Part shown: positions 40,557 to 51,603 of the stretch, piece by piece
How positions within the stretch are numbered: position 1 is the stretch's first letter
Layout: each line of letters starts with the position of its first letter
Source of the DNA: Linum tenue
Lineage: Eukaryota > Streptophyta > Magnoliopsida > Malpighiales > Linaceae
Direction of reading: 5' to 3'
Assembly: GCA_946122785.1 (NCBI GenBank)
Contig: CAMGYJ010000011.1
Location: 5,208,001-5,272,000 of the forward strand
DNA length: 64,000 nt
Made by a program: the position numbers and the translations under genes
Notes under the pieces: generated by a model
The model's input: the letters and a program-made list of their open reading frames with translations, nothing else
What the model was told of the DNA's origin: nothing
Database searches by the model: none

Positions 40557-41963
40557 AATACTTATTATATTCATTCACTAATTCAATAAACTTATTCAAT
40601 TGTTATATGTAAAATATGGCTCTATTATGATTTTTGTCAAATATACTTTTCTACTATTTTTTATATCAAACATATATCTCTTCACTTTACTAAAATTATC
40701 AAACAAACCTTTTCATTAAAATTTACATCCAAATACCATCAACTACAATCGAACCGTGGCTTTGATAAAACAAATGTCCAAAATACCCCTAATCTTTTTA
40801 ATTTAATATTTTTGTTTCTATTGTATAGCGAATAACCCTACTAATTTTACTTTAATTGAGACTTAGAGAAATAAATGGAGGGATATAAATGATATTTTCC
40901 TTCCCATTTTCTCTAGATCAGATAATATGAACCACGGTTTGACGTGGTTGAAGATATTTTAATGAAAATCTTAACAAAATGGTATGTTTCATCATTTTTC
41001 TAAGATACAGGGGTTTATTTGATGTAAAAAATAATAGAGGGGAATATTATACATATAATTCTTCAATTATTTATGTCATGCTGGTGGTTAAATTTATGGG
41101 AACAACACTCCGATATAGGATTTTTGTCAAAATGAAATGCATAAACCATGATTTAACCACAAAATTACTTTATCACTGACTTATCTGCAAGTACAATTTT
41201 CGATATAATTTTACAATACTCGGTTGAAACATGAAGCGATAATAACATAATATTTATTCACAAAAAGTGTATGGTTAGTGATACAAAAATGGATTTTAGA
41301 TTTTAAACTGAAATATGGTATGGAAATCAAATGTACGAAAACGAAACTAATAGACACGTGTAATTCCTTATGTATTTTCTATGAATGAATCAATTAGAAT
41401 TAGTTTGTCATGGAACGATTGCGACGAAACTTGAATCACTTTTGGATCGTGGGTAGAAGATTGAGATTAATCATATTTATAGAGAATATAATTGCTCAGC
41501 TGATTTCTCGGCCTCTAAGAGTCATGCTATGAATTTTGGCACACATCAGCTCAATGTATGCGACCCTGAAATGGATTACTGACTTTTGTACAATGTTATG
41601 GGAACTTCAATTTCCGTGCTATTAATACTATGATATAGGACGAATACGTACATCTTTCTAAAAAAAACAGTCCGTCATAGCGTATAGCCACTGCGAAGCG
41701 TGTATGGTTTTTGGAAGCAAAAGCAATGAGCCAATGACCCAAGGCAATTTGGTGTAAAAACTAAAAACACACAAATGTCATTAAACATAGTTAACCTTGT
41801 ACATATAAAAATATCATTATGTGATACATTTTAAATTGGTAAAATGTTGCAGGTTAGATAACATGTTAATTATATTGTATTGATAAAGTCAGTTGCGTCA
41901 CCATATGAAATCGAAAGTGAATTTCATTGAAGTAGGGAAATAAAAGTGGTATATAGAGAAATT
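40557..41963. other. AT-rich region, no gene recognised
   Basis: About 1.4 kb of AT-rich sequence with short frames only. Confidence 0.4.
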
Positions 41964-42459
41964 AGGAAAAAATCTCAAAATACACGCGTTCTTAAAAAAA
42001 TTTCTCAAAATATACATGTTATAAAAAAATTCTTAATCTACACATGTTTGGGAATCACTGCAGTTGACGGACGCGGTGAACACATGCACCGACGCATCAC
42101 CGCAGCGGAGGAACACGGTGATGGTTCACCGCAGTAGAGGAGCGCGGTGAAGGCTTCACCGAGGTCGAGAAACGCAGTGAAGGCCAGACATACGTTGAAA
42201 CTTCAAACGAACGTAAAGATATGATCGGATAACCGAGCGCAAAATTACGTTTGTTTGAAGTTTCAACGCAGGTAAGGCCTATACTGCGGTCGGCAAACGC
42301 GGTGAAGCCTTCACCGCCCTCCTCTGCCGCAGTGATGTAATCAGTGCCTTCCTCTGGCGCGGTGAATGCCCAAACATGTGTAGATTGAGAATTTTTTTTA
42401 TAACGTGTGTATTTTGAGAATTTTTTTTTAAGAACATGTGTATTTTGAAAAAATTTCCT
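41964..42459. mobile_element. 496-bp foldback (hairpin) element
   Basis: Almost the whole element is an inverted repeat. The outer ~100 bases carry TCTCAAAATA.AC, TTCTTAAAAAAA and TCTACACATGTTTGGG in mirror order, and inner blocks (GTTGAAACTTCAAAC near 42192 and its complement near 42257) also pair. A GCGGTGAA/TTCACCGC motif recurs in both arms. GAAATTA flanks it on both sides. Confidence 0.85.
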
Positions 42460-42560
42460 GTGAAATTACAAAAAATTGTTGATGTGATAATAGAGACCAC
42501 ATATAAAACATAAATTGTAGTTGATGGATGTGGATGGTCTAACGCTTTGGAATAATTGAT

Positions 42561-43901
42561 TTCTCTCAACTCACTTGAAAGCAAAGAACAAGAACAAAGA
42601 CAAAGGAATTGGGGAGAACTCTCTAGTGTGTATTACTCTCAAAAATGATGGAATAAGTTACAAGCAGTGCTATCAAAGCCGGGCCGAGCCGGTTGGTCGG
42701 ACCGGTAAAACCGTCACCCGACTGTCAAACCGGCTCGGCACAGCTATTTAGCCGGAACGGGTTTTTGGGGCGGTCGGCGAGCCGCCGGGACGGTTAACCG
42801 CCCGGGCCGCTCGAGCCGAACACTCGGCTTTCCATTTCGGCCGGTTGGTTTTTAATAAAAAAAATTAAAAACGGGAAGGAAAGAGGAAAATGTCGTGCTG
42901 TCAAACAACCCTAATTCAGATTCTTCAGTTCATTCTCTTCTTCGCCTCTCGTGTAGACAGAAGGAGCGCCGCTTCCGCCGCCAGCACCCATCGCCAGTCC
43001 TCAAGCTCAGTCCCCGTCGACAGAACCCAGAGGCGACCTCGGACTCTTCGCACCCCGTCGATTTGCTGATTTGGATGCACAACTCGTCGATTTGGCAAGC
43101 TCTCCTGCCGGCAAACCAAGCGACGACGAGCACCCAACAATCTACTCGCCCTCTCTGCCCTGTGATGACGACCCAGCGACGAGATGACCCAACTCTTCGT
43201 AATCCTATTGTAATCCTATTGCTGACTCTCCTTCCAGCCGGTGCTAACCTCTCTGTCTTGCCCCTTTTCCTTCAAGTTGCAGTGTTGGACGAAACAGAAT
43301 AGGGAAAAGAATGAGACGGAAATCAGAGAGGTGGGGGGGGGGGGGGGATGAGGGCGCCGCTAGGGTTGGGAAGGGTGGGGATTCCTTAGTTGTTAAATAT
43401 ATATGTATTGTAAAATTACTAAGTGATACCTGCAAAATAAATTTTATTTTAGCCATTGAATTGTTAAGTTATTGCTTTATATGTCTTGTGCTTATTATAT
43501 TATAATTTTTAATGTATCGGTTCTCAAACGGTTTTTAAACGGTCTAATGCCGGCTGGACCACTAATGACCGAGCCGTTCACGTTACCGGGTCATACTCCG
43601 GCTCGGCTTTGACAGCATTGGTTACAAGTGAGGGAGATGGCTCCTTATATAGGCCTCTCCTCATACAAGGCATCAATGCCCCTCATAATGGTCCCTCTAC
43701 TACATCAATACACCCCATAAAGTCCCCCCATAATGCACTCTATTAATACTACCATAATGTAGCCCATAAGTGCACCATTAAGCTCTCATTTAGGTGGAGA
43801 ATCGTAGGAGCATCTCTATGCTACTAGTCTTCCATACATGCCACATGTGCAGCCGCCTTGTTGTCACCTTGTTGGCGCCATGTCATCTGCCACATGTGAC
43901 A
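42561..43901 (-). repeat. 3' LTR of the Gypsy element (interrupted, truncated)
   Basis: Matches the 5' LTR from TGTCACATGTGGC leftward but ends at about 42561. The region corresponding to 48601-48666 is absent, and unrelated DNA follows. Bases 42665-43620 are an inserted element. Confidence 0.88.
42665..43620. mobile_element. 956-bp hAT-type non-autonomous element in the Gypsy LTR
   Basis: The 8-bp duplication GTTACAAG is at 42657-42664 and 43621-43628. Terminal inverted repeats are CAGTGCTATCAAAGCCG and CGGCTTTGACAGCATTG, within GC-rich ends. A G-run of about 16 lies near 43332-43347. The interior frame 42895-43302 has no known domain; no hAT transposase is seen. Confidence 0.88.
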
Positions 43902-43912
43902 TCCTCCCCCAC
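43902..43912 (-). other. Polypurine tract of the Gypsy element
   Basis: GGTGGGGGAGGA on the minus strand lies directly before the 3' LTR. Confidence 0.85.
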
Positions 43913-46723
43913 CTATGCTCGCGACGCCCTCGTCGCGTCCTCTTGATGGAATGCCTCGATCAAGTCCTTGTTCTTCCAAAGCGTGAGCTCTTTCTCCCAA
44001 GTTGCTTCACTTTCCGGAAGGTTGCGCCACTTGACTAAGTACTCCACAAAGCTTGGATGTACGCCACGACGAGGAATGACACGACGCGCCATGATTTCTT
44101 CAACTTCATGGTCGTGTGTCTTGGTGATGAGTGTTGGAGCGCGCTGCGACTCTCTTCGTTGCTCATCATCCTTGTCTTCGTGGAAAGGCTTGAGTTGGCT
44201 CACATGGAAGACCGGATGGATCTCCAAGTGCGTCGGCAACTCAACCTTGTACGCCACCATGCCAATCCTCTTCACAATGGGGAATGGCCCTTCATAGCGG
44301 CGAAGCAGTCCCTTGTGCACGTTCTTGAGATGCTTGAAGCGATGAGGGAAGAACTTGACCATCACCATGTCGCCCTCTTCAAACTCCAAGTGCCTTCTCT
44401 TCTTGTCCGCCCATTTCTTCATCTTCTTGCTAGTGCAGGCTAAGTAAGACTTGGCCATCTCCATCTTCTCGTGCCAGCCTTTAGCGATCTTGTAGGCTGC
44501 CGGACTGTTGCCTCTATACCCCGTTGCCACCGTCGTTGGTGTCAAAGGTTGCTGCCCCGTCGCCAACTCAAATGGACTCGTGTTGGTCGACTCGCTACGG
44601 TGCAAGTTGTAGGAGAACTGTGCCGTGTCCATCAACTTCACCCAATCTCGTTGGTTTGCACTCACGTAGTGCCGCAAGTACACTTCCAACAAGGCATTCA
44701 CCCGCTCCGTCTGTCCGTCGCTTTGAGGATGAAATGTCGTCGAGAAGTTCAAGTCTGAGCCCATGATCTTGAACAACTCTCGCCAAAATCTGCCCGTGAA
44801 GCGCCCATCTCTGTCGCTCACGATGTTGCTAGGAACGCCCCAATACTTGACCACGTTCTTGAAGAATAGCCGCGCCGCATCCTCTGCCGTCATGTCTTTT
44901 GGGCCGGGGACGAACACTCCATACTTCGAGAACCGGTCCACAACAACCATGATGCAACTGCATCCATCGACTTTGGGAAGTCCGATGATGAAGTCCATGC
45001 TTACACTCTCCCATGGTCGTTGAGGTGTGGGCAAGGGCTCTAGCAAGCCTGCCGGGCTTCTCTGCTCCATCTTGTCTTGTTGGCACACAAGACAAGTCTT
45101 CACATACATCTCCACATCGTCTCTCATACGCGGCCAGAAGTATGCTTCTTCGATGAGTGCTTGCGTCCTCTCGATGCCGGGATGGCCCGCCCACTTGGAA
45201 TCATGGCACTCCTTCATGATCTCTTTCCTCAAGTTGGCCCACCTTGGCACGAACACTCGCTCTCCCTTGGTCATGATGAGCCCATCCTTCATCCAAAACC
45301 GTCGAGTCTTGCCTTGCTCGATGTACTCCGCTACGGTTTTGGCGAAGGGGTCATGGCCAAGGCCTTCAACGATCCGCTCCTTCAAAGGAAACATGGGCTG
45401 GCTGATGCTTGCGGCTGCACTCTTGCGGCTAAGAGCATCGGCAACGGAATTCGCCTTGCCTGGGTTGTACTCCATGACGAAGTCGAACTCGGACAAAAAG
45501 TCTTGCCACCTCGCTTGCTTAGGGGTGAGCTTCTTCTGCGTCAGAAAGTAGCTCGTTGCCACGTTGTCCGTCTTCACTATGAACTTTAACCCCAACAAGT
45601 AGTGCCTCCATGTGCGCAAGCAATGCACCACGGCCGTCATCTCCTTCTCTTGAACGGTGTATCGCCTCTCCGTCTCGCTAAGCTTCCGAATCTCGAAGGC
45701 AATGGGATGCCCGTCTTGCATCAACACTCCTCCAATCGCAAAGTCGGATGCATCGGTCTGCACTTCGTAGGCCAACGTTGGGTTGGGGAGCACGAGCATG
45801 GGCTCCTTCACCACCGCTTGCTTCAAGGCCTCGAATGCTTCTTGGCACCTTTCCGACCAATCCCACGCCTTGTTCTTCTTCAAGAGATCCGTCAAGGGTG
45901 CTGCAATGTTGGAGTAGCCCTTGATAAACCTCCGATAGTAGTTGGCAAGGCCGAGGAATGACCGCAACTCTGGCACCTTCGTCGGCGGCTCCCATTCTTG
46001 GATTGCCTGGACCTTCGCTCCATCCATCTTCAACTTGCCTCCACCAATGATGTGCCCCAAGAATGGAACCTCCGTGGCGGCAAATGTGCACTTCTCCCTC
46101 TTGACATACAACTCGTTGTCGCGAAGGACTTGGAAGACTTGGCGTAGATGCTCGGCATGCTCATCGAGTGTTTTGCTATACACGATGATGTCATCCAAGT
46201 AGACCACGACAAACCGGTCCAAGAATGGCTCGAACACTTGATTCATCAAAGTGCAAAACGTGGCTGGTGCGTTGGTGAGACCGAATGGCATCACAAGAAA
46301 CTCGTAAGAGCCATACCTCGTCACACAAGCCGTCTTTGGCTCGTCGCCCTCTGCTATCCGCACTTGATAGTAGCCTGAGCGAAGATCTAGCTTGGTGAAC
46401 CACATCGCATCTCCAAGCTGGTCGAACAAGTCGGCAATGTGGGGAATCGACCACTTGTTCTTCACCGTCAACTTGTTGATGGCTCGATAGTCGATGCACA
46501 TGCGCAACGACCTTTCCTTCTTCTTTTGGAACAGCACCGGTGCTCCAAAAGGTGACTTCGATGACCGCATGTAGCCTGCGTCCACCAAGTCTTTGAGCTG
46601 CCTCCGCAACTCTTCTAACTCCGGTGGCGACATGCGGTATGGTGCTCGCGAAGGGGGCTTCGCTCCTGGCTCCAACTCGATCTTGTGGTTCACCTCTCTT
46701 CTTGGTGGCAGCTTCTTGGGCAA
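43913..46723 (-). CDS. Gypsy pol: reverse transcriptase, RNase H, integrase, chromodomain
   Basis: 936 open codons in the same frame as the upstream gag ORF, beginning directly after its stop codon; there is no ATG of its own at the junction. Order on the protein: reverse transcriptase (about 30-210; [24 protein letters not shown], active site [11 protein letters not shown]), RNase H (about 320-440; [13 protein letters not shown], ending ADALSRK), integrase (HHCC zinc motif with [11 protein letters not shown] near 520-560, then DDE core with SMDFI, SDRDGRF and the [12 protein letters not shown] block), and a C-terminal chromodomain (about 865-925; [16 protein letters not shown]), which in chromoviruses directs integration to particular chromatin. 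Catalytic residues appear intact. It probably lost activity only through the stop between it and gag, and through the LTR damage. Confidence 0.95.
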   Translation of the reverse strand: MPKKLPPRREVNHKIELEPGAKPPSRAPYRMSPPELEELRRQLKDLVDAGYMRSSKSPFGAPVLFQKKKERSLRMCIDYRAINKLTVKNKWSIPHIADLFDQLGDAMWFTKLDLRSGYYQVRIAEGDEPKTACVTRYGSYEFLVMPFGLTNAPATFCTLMNQVFEPFLDRFVVVYLDDIIVYSKTLDEHAEHLRQVFQVLRDNELYVKREKCTFAATEVPFLGHIIGGGKLKMDGAKVQAIQEWEPPTKVPELRSFLGLANYYRRFIKGYSNIAAPLTDLLKKNKAWDWSERCQEAFEALKQAVVKEPMLVLPNPTLAYEVQTDASDFAIGGVLMQDGHPIAFEIRKLSETERRYTVQEKEMTAVVHCLRTWRHYLLGLKFIVKTDNVATSYFLTQKKLTPKQARWQDFLSEFDFVMEYNPGKANSVADALSRKSAAASISQPMFPLKERIVEGLGHDPFAKTVAEYIEQGKTRRFWMKDGLIMTKGERVFVPRWANLRKEIMKECHDSKWAGHPGIERTQALIEEAYFWPRMRDDVEMYVKTCLVCQQDKMEQRSPAGLLEPLPTPQRPWESVSMDFIIGLPKVDGCSCIMVVVDRFSKYGVFVPGPKDMTAEDAARLFFKNVVKYWGVPSNIVSDRDGRFTGRFWRELFKIMGSDLNFSTTFHPQSDGQTERVNALLEVYLRHYVSANQRDWVKLMDTAQFSYNLHRSESTNTSPFELATGQQPLTPTTVATGYRGNSPAAYKIAKGWHEKMEMAKSYLACTSKKMKKWADKKRRHLEFEEGDMVMVKFFPHRFKHLKNVHKGLLRRYEGPFPIVKRIGMVAYKVELPTHLEIHPVFHVSQLKPFHEDKDDEQRRESQRAPTLITKTHDHEVEEIMARRVIPRRGVHPSFVEYLVKWRNLPESEATWEKELTLWKNKDLIEAFHQEDATRASRA

Positions 46724-48520
46724 CTACGATGGCATCACGTCGTCGAACTCTTCGAGGACGCCTTCGATGATGGGAGTTGTGATTCCCGCTGAGCCTCCTT
46801 CCTCCTCCATTTTCAAGGACACAAGAAAGGTTGGTTCATTCTTCTTGAACCCTTTCAATACCTGCATGGCCGATAGAGCACTATGGGGGCCATCTTCTCG
46901 CAAGAGATGGACCGCATGGAACTCCCCCTCCTTCTCCAAGCACATCGTGTTGGAGTTGGGCTTCAAGAGCACTCCCTCCTTGTCGAGGAAGTTGATGCCG
47001 AGGATGACTGGGTGATCGTCCATGGTGACGACGGAAAATTCGATGAGGCCTTCCCACTCGCCAAGCTTCACTGGCACGTTGTGAGCAACTCCATGGATTG
47101 GGATGGACTCCGAATTGATCGTCTTGAGCCTCCCTTGCCCCTTCTCGTAAGCAATACCCAGCCGGTTTGCCTCCTCGATGCGAAGGAAGTTGTCCGTGGC
47201 ACCGGTATCCACCAAGGCTTTGGACTCGCCTTTCATGAATTGCGCCAGAACATAGCACCTCCCACGCTTGCTCTCCTTGACGTCGGTCTTCACCGCGCCA
47301 AGCTTGCGGATTGAGCCAATCTTGGCCTCCGCCGCCTTGGGCTCCTCATCTTGAGCTTCCATGGCTGCCAATCTCGCCTTCCTTGGGCAATCCCGCACTC
47401 GATGTGGTCCGTCGCAAAGGAAGCAAGACATGGGTTTTGGCTCGTACTTACCTCCTTTGCTCGAACCACCTTGATTTTGTTGAGCGCGAGTGCCCTCCTT
47501 GAAAGGCTTCTGCTGTTCTCCACCCTTGTTGGGCTTCGAACTCTTCTCTTTGCCGCTGCTCTCTTGCCTTTTGTACTCAACAAAAGACTCTGCCGTGGCC
47601 ATGGCAGTTGCAAGGTCTTGCACTCCTCGACGTTGCATCTCCATCTTGGCCCATTGTTGCAGCCCATCAAGAAAGCCGTGCATGGCCTCCTTGTCAGTGA
47701 TGTCCGGGATCTCTAGAAGCAGCTCCGAGAATTCTTTCACATATTCTCGAACTCCACCCCTCTGGGTGAGTCTTCTCAACTTCGAACGGGCTTCAAACTC
47801 CACGTTCTCCGGGTAGAACTGCTTCTTGATTTCTCTCTTGAAATCTTCCCACGCTACCATCACACACGTACCTCTTTCGACGTCCGCTTCACGTCGCCTC
47901 CACCACACCATTGCAACATCGACCAAGTATAGTGGAGCGGTACGGAGTTTTACCTCATCCTCTTGGATGCCGGACGCCTTGAAGTACTGCTCAAGACTCC
48001 AAAGGAAGTTCTCTAACTCCCTCGCGTTCCTTGAACCTCCGAAGTTCTTCGGTCTTGGAACATCAGCACGTGGGACGGATTGCACCGGGGCTGGTCCGCT
48101 AGCCATGGCTCTCTTCACGAGAGTGACCTCACTCTTGAGGTCTGCAATCTCCTCCTTCACGCCGACCAGCTCAGCCTGGACATGCTCTTTCACAACTTCT
48201 ATGGCGTTGTTCATGGAGGCGGTGATGGTGTTGTTGATGAGGGCCACAAGCTCTTCCCGCATCCCATCATGGTTGATCTCCAAGGTTGTCAACCGACCAG
48301 CCAATCCTTGAACATCGCTTTGAACTTGGGCGATGTTACCACCCAAATCCTCGATGGTAGTGATGTCTTCCGCAATCTTCACTTCCACTCGAGCGACACG
48401 CCTCTCTAGCGCCGCCATAGGATCACGAGTGCTTGACTTGTCACCCTTTGGCTTGGGATTCTTGGTGTGATCCCTTCCGCGCTTCTCAGGCTCGGTAACA
48501 CCGCTATCTGATCCCGACAT
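46724..48520 (-). CDS. Gypsy gag-protease, 598 aa, ended by an in-frame TAG
   Basis: ATG at 48518-48520, close behind the primer site. Residues 1-130 are helical with heptad-like spacing. The retrotransposon gag core is at about 160-290 (FLWSLEQYFKASG, WWRRREADV, FKREIKKQFYP). A basic linker follows, then the zinc knuckle CFLCDGPHRVRDC (about 374-386), and an aspartic protease with LVDTGATDNF (about 443-452) and a later VILGINFL. The frame ends at TAG (46724-46726) in the protease-RT linker, and the next codon continues the pol frame. Plant chromoviruses usually read through as one polyprotein, so I take the stop as a point mutation, although a programmed readthrough stop cannot be excluded by eye. 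Confidence 0.93.
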   Translation of the reverse strand: MSGSDSGVTEPEKRGRDHTKNPKPKGDKSSTRDPMAALERRVARVEVKIAEDITTIEDLGGNIAQVQSDVQGLAGRLTTLEINHDGMREELVALINNTITASMNNAIEVVKEHVQAELVGVKEEIADLKSEVTLVKRAMASGPAPVQSVPRADVPRPKNFGGSRNARELENFLWSLEQYFKASGIQEDEVKLRTAPLYLVDVAMVWWRRREADVERGTCVMVAWEDFKREIKKQFYPENVEFEARSKLRRLTQRGGVREYVKEFSELLLEIPDITDKEAMHGFLDGLQQWAKMEMQRRGVQDLATAMATAESFVEYKRQESSGKEKSSKPNKGGEQQKPFKEGTRAQQNQGGSSKGGKYEPKPMSCFLCDGPHRVRDCPRKARLAAMEAQDEEPKAAEAKIGSIRKLGAVKTDVKESKRGRCYVLAQFMKGESKALVDTGATDNFLRIEEANRLGIAYEKGQGRLKTINSESIPIHGVAHNVPVKLGEWEGLIEFSVVTMDDHPVILGINFLDKEGVLLKPNSNTMCLEKEGEFHAVHLLREDGPHSALSAMQVLKGFKKNEPTFLVSLKMEEEGGSAGITTPIIEGVLEEFDDVMPS

Positions 48521-48585
48521 TTTTGGTGAGGTTCTTCCTTTCCTTCTGGCTCTAGGTTCAACTTTGCTAGCACAAAGCCGAACTA

Positions 48586-48598
48586 GGCTCTGATACCA
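48586..48598 (-). other. Primer binding site of the Gypsy element, tRNA-iMet
   Basis: TGGTATCAGAGCC on the minus strand, two bases inside the 5' LTR. Confidence 0.9.
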
Positions 48599-48600
48599 CT

Positions 48601-49042
48601 TGTCACGACCTTACTCTCGATCGTGCAGCCCTAGCTCTCAAATCCGTTAGAGCGCTAGGCAGCCTTTCTCTCAACTCACTTGAAAGCAAAGAACAAGAAC
48701 AAAGACAAAGGAATTGGGGAGAACTCTCTAGTGTGTATTACTCTCAAAAATGATGGAATGAGTTACAAGTGAGGGAGATGGCTCCTTATATAGGCCTCTC
48801 CTCATACAAGGCATCAATGCCCCTCATAATGGTCCCTCTACTACATCAATACACCCCATAAAGTCCCCCCATAATGCACTCTATTAATACTACCATAATG
48901 TAGCCCATAAGTGCACCATTAAGCTCTCATTTAGGTGGAGAATCCTAGGAGCATCTCTATGCTACTAGTCTTCCATACATGCCACATGTGCAGCCGCCTT
49001 GTTGTCACCTTGTTGGCGCCATGTCATCTGCCACATGTGACA
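48601..49042 (-). repeat. 5' LTR of the Gypsy element
   Basis: 442 bp, TGTCACATGTGG to GGTCGTGACA. The TATATAAG box on the minus strand is at 48785-48792. Confidence 0.92.
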
Positions 49043-49206
49043 GTACCCATGGAGTGGGTTTACCTAAACGCTACCCAACCCGATGAATAGTATAGCGGGT
49101 TTAAACCCGAACCCGACCTAAAACCCATCAACATGAATTTTACCCGCGTTGATCGGGTTGGGTCGGATGGGTACCCGTGGGTTCGGATTTTGTTGCCATG
49201 CCTAGT
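49043..49206. repeat. GGGTACCC/GGTCGGGTT-type MITE fragment
   Basis: Directly abuts the Gypsy LTR and ends TTTTGTTGCCATGCCTAG. Related to 24640-24795. Confidence 0.5.
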
Positions 49207-49983
49207 TGATTCTGAACGGCTGGAGGTAACGCTTCTGCTCCCTATATGTCTCGCTCGTCTCACGGTTTCCGTCTCTCCTCGAAATTAGGGTGGGCCTTTT
49301 CATTCCCAGTAAACAACAGAGATATCCAAAGCAAGCCTAGCCCAATTAACAGCCCACCCAGCCCGCCACTCTTTTCTTTTCCTATTTTTGCCATTTGCCA
49401 AGGCAAGCACAAAGGTTATGGTACAAATATGGATGACAATAAAATTCGAATCCACTGATATTTTATCTGACTCAATTCAGTCAAAGTGTGTAAAATTCAT
49501 TCTGATAGATTTTAGGTCGGGTTCGGGTTTAAACCCGTTGAACTACATGATCACTGCCCATTATTAATTAGATTAGAGTTGCAGAGTATCAATTCAAAGG
49601 TTTGCGCAACAACAGAAACTAAAAAATCTATAATGCCGATATAATATATTATTTATATTGTATACATAAAGTACTAAGTCTTCAATATCGATATAAAGTT
49701 TCTCTTTTAAGTAAAAACTTTCAAAATTAACGACTATTATAAGATCTATAACCGTAAACAGAAACTAAACACATGAGAGATGAGATTCACACTTTCACCT
49801 TCCTCGACTCTTATTGGGTTTACTTCACGATGAGAGAAAGAATCACATAGACAGTGGTTGTATAATAATAGCAGAAACCATTCAAGAGCATATGTATACA
49901 ACACTTGTATTGCCAAGTGTCAACAGAAAATGAAAAATGGAGGAGAAAAAAAAACACATGTTGTGCCAAGTGTCCAGAAAAAA
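49207..49983. other. Unassigned stretch
   Basis: Starts with a short exon-like part (about 49220-49400), then AT-rich DNA with another GGTCGGGTTCGGGTTTAAACC fragment near 49513-49540. No gene called. Confidence 0.4.
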
Positions 49984-51603
49984 CATTTTTTTTTGATAAT
50001 GGTGATCAAGATTTTATTAACAAAACAAAGGGTACAAAGAGAAACAAAGCAATTCAACGACAGGGAGTAGTTCAGAAGGGCTGAACTAAACCTTGCTCCC
50101 AAACAATCCAAACCCAGCAAACTGGGAAGCCAGAAAATCAAAAACCAAAAAAATAGAAATACAGAGAAAGAAATGAGACCCCACTAAAAAGTGGACCAGA
50201 CCACTCCCAAAGTGGAGGAAAACAAAGGGAAGCTCTCCGAATCCCATCAGCATAGCGATTCAGGAATGAAATATAGCCATGGCCCTTGGAAGAAATTCAA
50301 TCAAACAAGGCAGACTCAACGAACAGAGCCCATCAACCCAAGAAAAGGAATGCAGCACCCGAACCCCCAAATCCTCCCACTAGAGCAGCCGCTGCCAACC
50401 CTCCAACCAACTGAAACCTAAACCTTTATCAAGCTTGCCATTGGCAATAGCCCACTCCAAAGAATCTCTTACTGCCTTGCGTGTAACTCCTCTTGCCTGC
50501 AGCCTTTCGTCTTTGAAAACCCTTCTGTTCCTTTCCAGCCAAACCTGCCAACTCACAGCATGCAGGGCACCAAAACGCACCCAGCTCTCCACACTATCAT
50601 CAACATCACAAGACCATCTTCGAATGATAGATATAAAGTCACCCCCCGAGAGATCCACAGCCCCACAGATCCTCTGCATTCGTGCCCAAACTTCCGCAGC
50701 AAAGCTACATTGATACAGAATGTGATCAATGCTCTCCTCCTCCACACCACATAGTTCGCATCTATTCGCAAGTTGCCATCCTCTCTTCTTGAGATTATCT
50801 AGAGTCAAAATTCGCTTGTGAGCCACCAGCCACATAAATGCACAGACCTTAGTTGGGACAATCTGCCGCCAAACAGACTCAGCAGGAAATTCCGTCACCC
50901 CCTTGAACTTCTCGCCAACCAAGCTCCTGTACATAGAACGAACAGAGAAATGGTTTTCCTGGCTGGGTAACCAAACTGGCCTAGAAGGCCCGCTGGTCAC
51001 CCTTCTGGAACCCCTAGAGTTAAGCAAATTTAGCAAATTAACCCTCTCCCTTTCAGCCCCCCCTCTAAGAGTAACGTTTAAAGGAACCTGCCACACAATA
51101 TTCTCACCTGAAAGGGTCATGGCGTCTGAGACCGAGGCAGTCTGGGAGCTAGAAGCAGCGGCCACTCTAGGGAAGGCGTCAGCGAGAACCACTTCAGGGA
51201 TCCAGCTGTCATGCCAGAAAGACACCCAAGCGCCATTACCCGGATCAATAGATGCCATCTTCCAGAAACTATCATATCCCTTGGAGATGTTGGCCCACAC
51301 CGAGCCGGAGAACCCCTGTCTGCTTCTTCCTGTACACCACTCCGAGAGATTGTTTGGATATTTGATAGTGATCAGCTTCCTCCACCAGCTCTCTTTTTCT
51401 GTAGCAAACCTCCACAGCCACTTACCTAGCATAGCTCTATTAAAAGAATCTAAGTCCATAATGCCAAGTCCCCCATGAGTCACCGCAGCTTTACACACAT
51501 CCCATCTCACAAGAGGAATCTTCTGACATTCCCCCGTGCCACTCCAAATAAATCTTCGTTGAATTCCTTCCAGCCTATTAAGAAAGCAGGGGACCAAAGT
51601 CAA
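49984..51603 (-). mobile_element. 5'-truncated LINE, minus strand
   Basis: A poly-T run at about 49986-49994 is the poly-A tail on the minus strand. An open ORF2 C-terminus covers 50380-51603. The reverse transcriptase core and ORF1 are absent; the element stops at about 51604, where another LINE-derived piece starts in the opposite direction. Confidence 0.85.
50380..51603 (-). CDS. LINE ORF2 C-terminal part, ~407 aa, open
   Basis: Begins after the reverse transcriptase catalytic core. The sequence shows the post-RT block (RRFIWSGTGECQKIPLVRW, GGLGIMDLDSFNRAMLGKWL, WVSFWHDSWI) and the zf-RVT zinc domain (WLVAHKRILTLDNLKKRGW; CELCGVEEESIDHILYQC). It ends before a typical RNase H. There are no internal stops in about 400 codons, so the copy is young, but without polymerase residues it cannot be active. 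There is no natural start codon: the first residue is an in-frame codon at the truncation. Confidence 0.88.
   Translation of the reverse strand: MTLVPCFLNRLEGIQRRFIWSGTGECQKIPLVRWDVCKAAVTHGGLGIMDLDSFNRAMLGKWLWRFATEKESWWRKLITIKYPNNLSEWCTGRSRQGFSGSVWANISKGYDSFWKMASIDPGNGAWVSFWHDSWIPEVVLADAFPRVAAASSSQTASVSDAMTLSGENIVWQVPLNVTLRGGAERERVNLLNLLNSRGSRRVTSGPSRPVWLPSQENHFSVRSMYRSLVGEKFKGVTEFPAESVWRQIVPTKVCAFMWLVAHKRILTLDNLKKRGWQLANRCELCGVEEESIDHILYQCSFAAEVWARMQRICGAVDLSGGDFISIIRRWSCDVDDSVESWVRFGALHAVSWQVWLERNRRVFKDERLQARGVTRKAVRDSLEWAIANGKLDKGLGFSWLEGWQRLL

Larger units (their letters stand above)
42561..49042 (-). mobile_element. Ty3/Gypsy chromovirus element, minus strand, 3' LTR truncated
   Basis: The 5' LTR is 48601-49042 (442 bp), followed on the minus strand by the iMet primer site, gag-protease, pol with a C-terminal chromodomain, a purine tract (43902-43912) and the 3' LTR 42561-43901. 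The 3' LTR is interrupted by an hAT element and lacks its last ~66 bp. One in-frame stop separates the two ORFs. The chromodomain places it among chromoviruses. Confidence 0.93.

Noticed and set aside
43311..43350. Long G-run as a functional G-quadruplex
   Set aside because: A mononucleotide run inside a non-autonomous hAT; no evidence for function.
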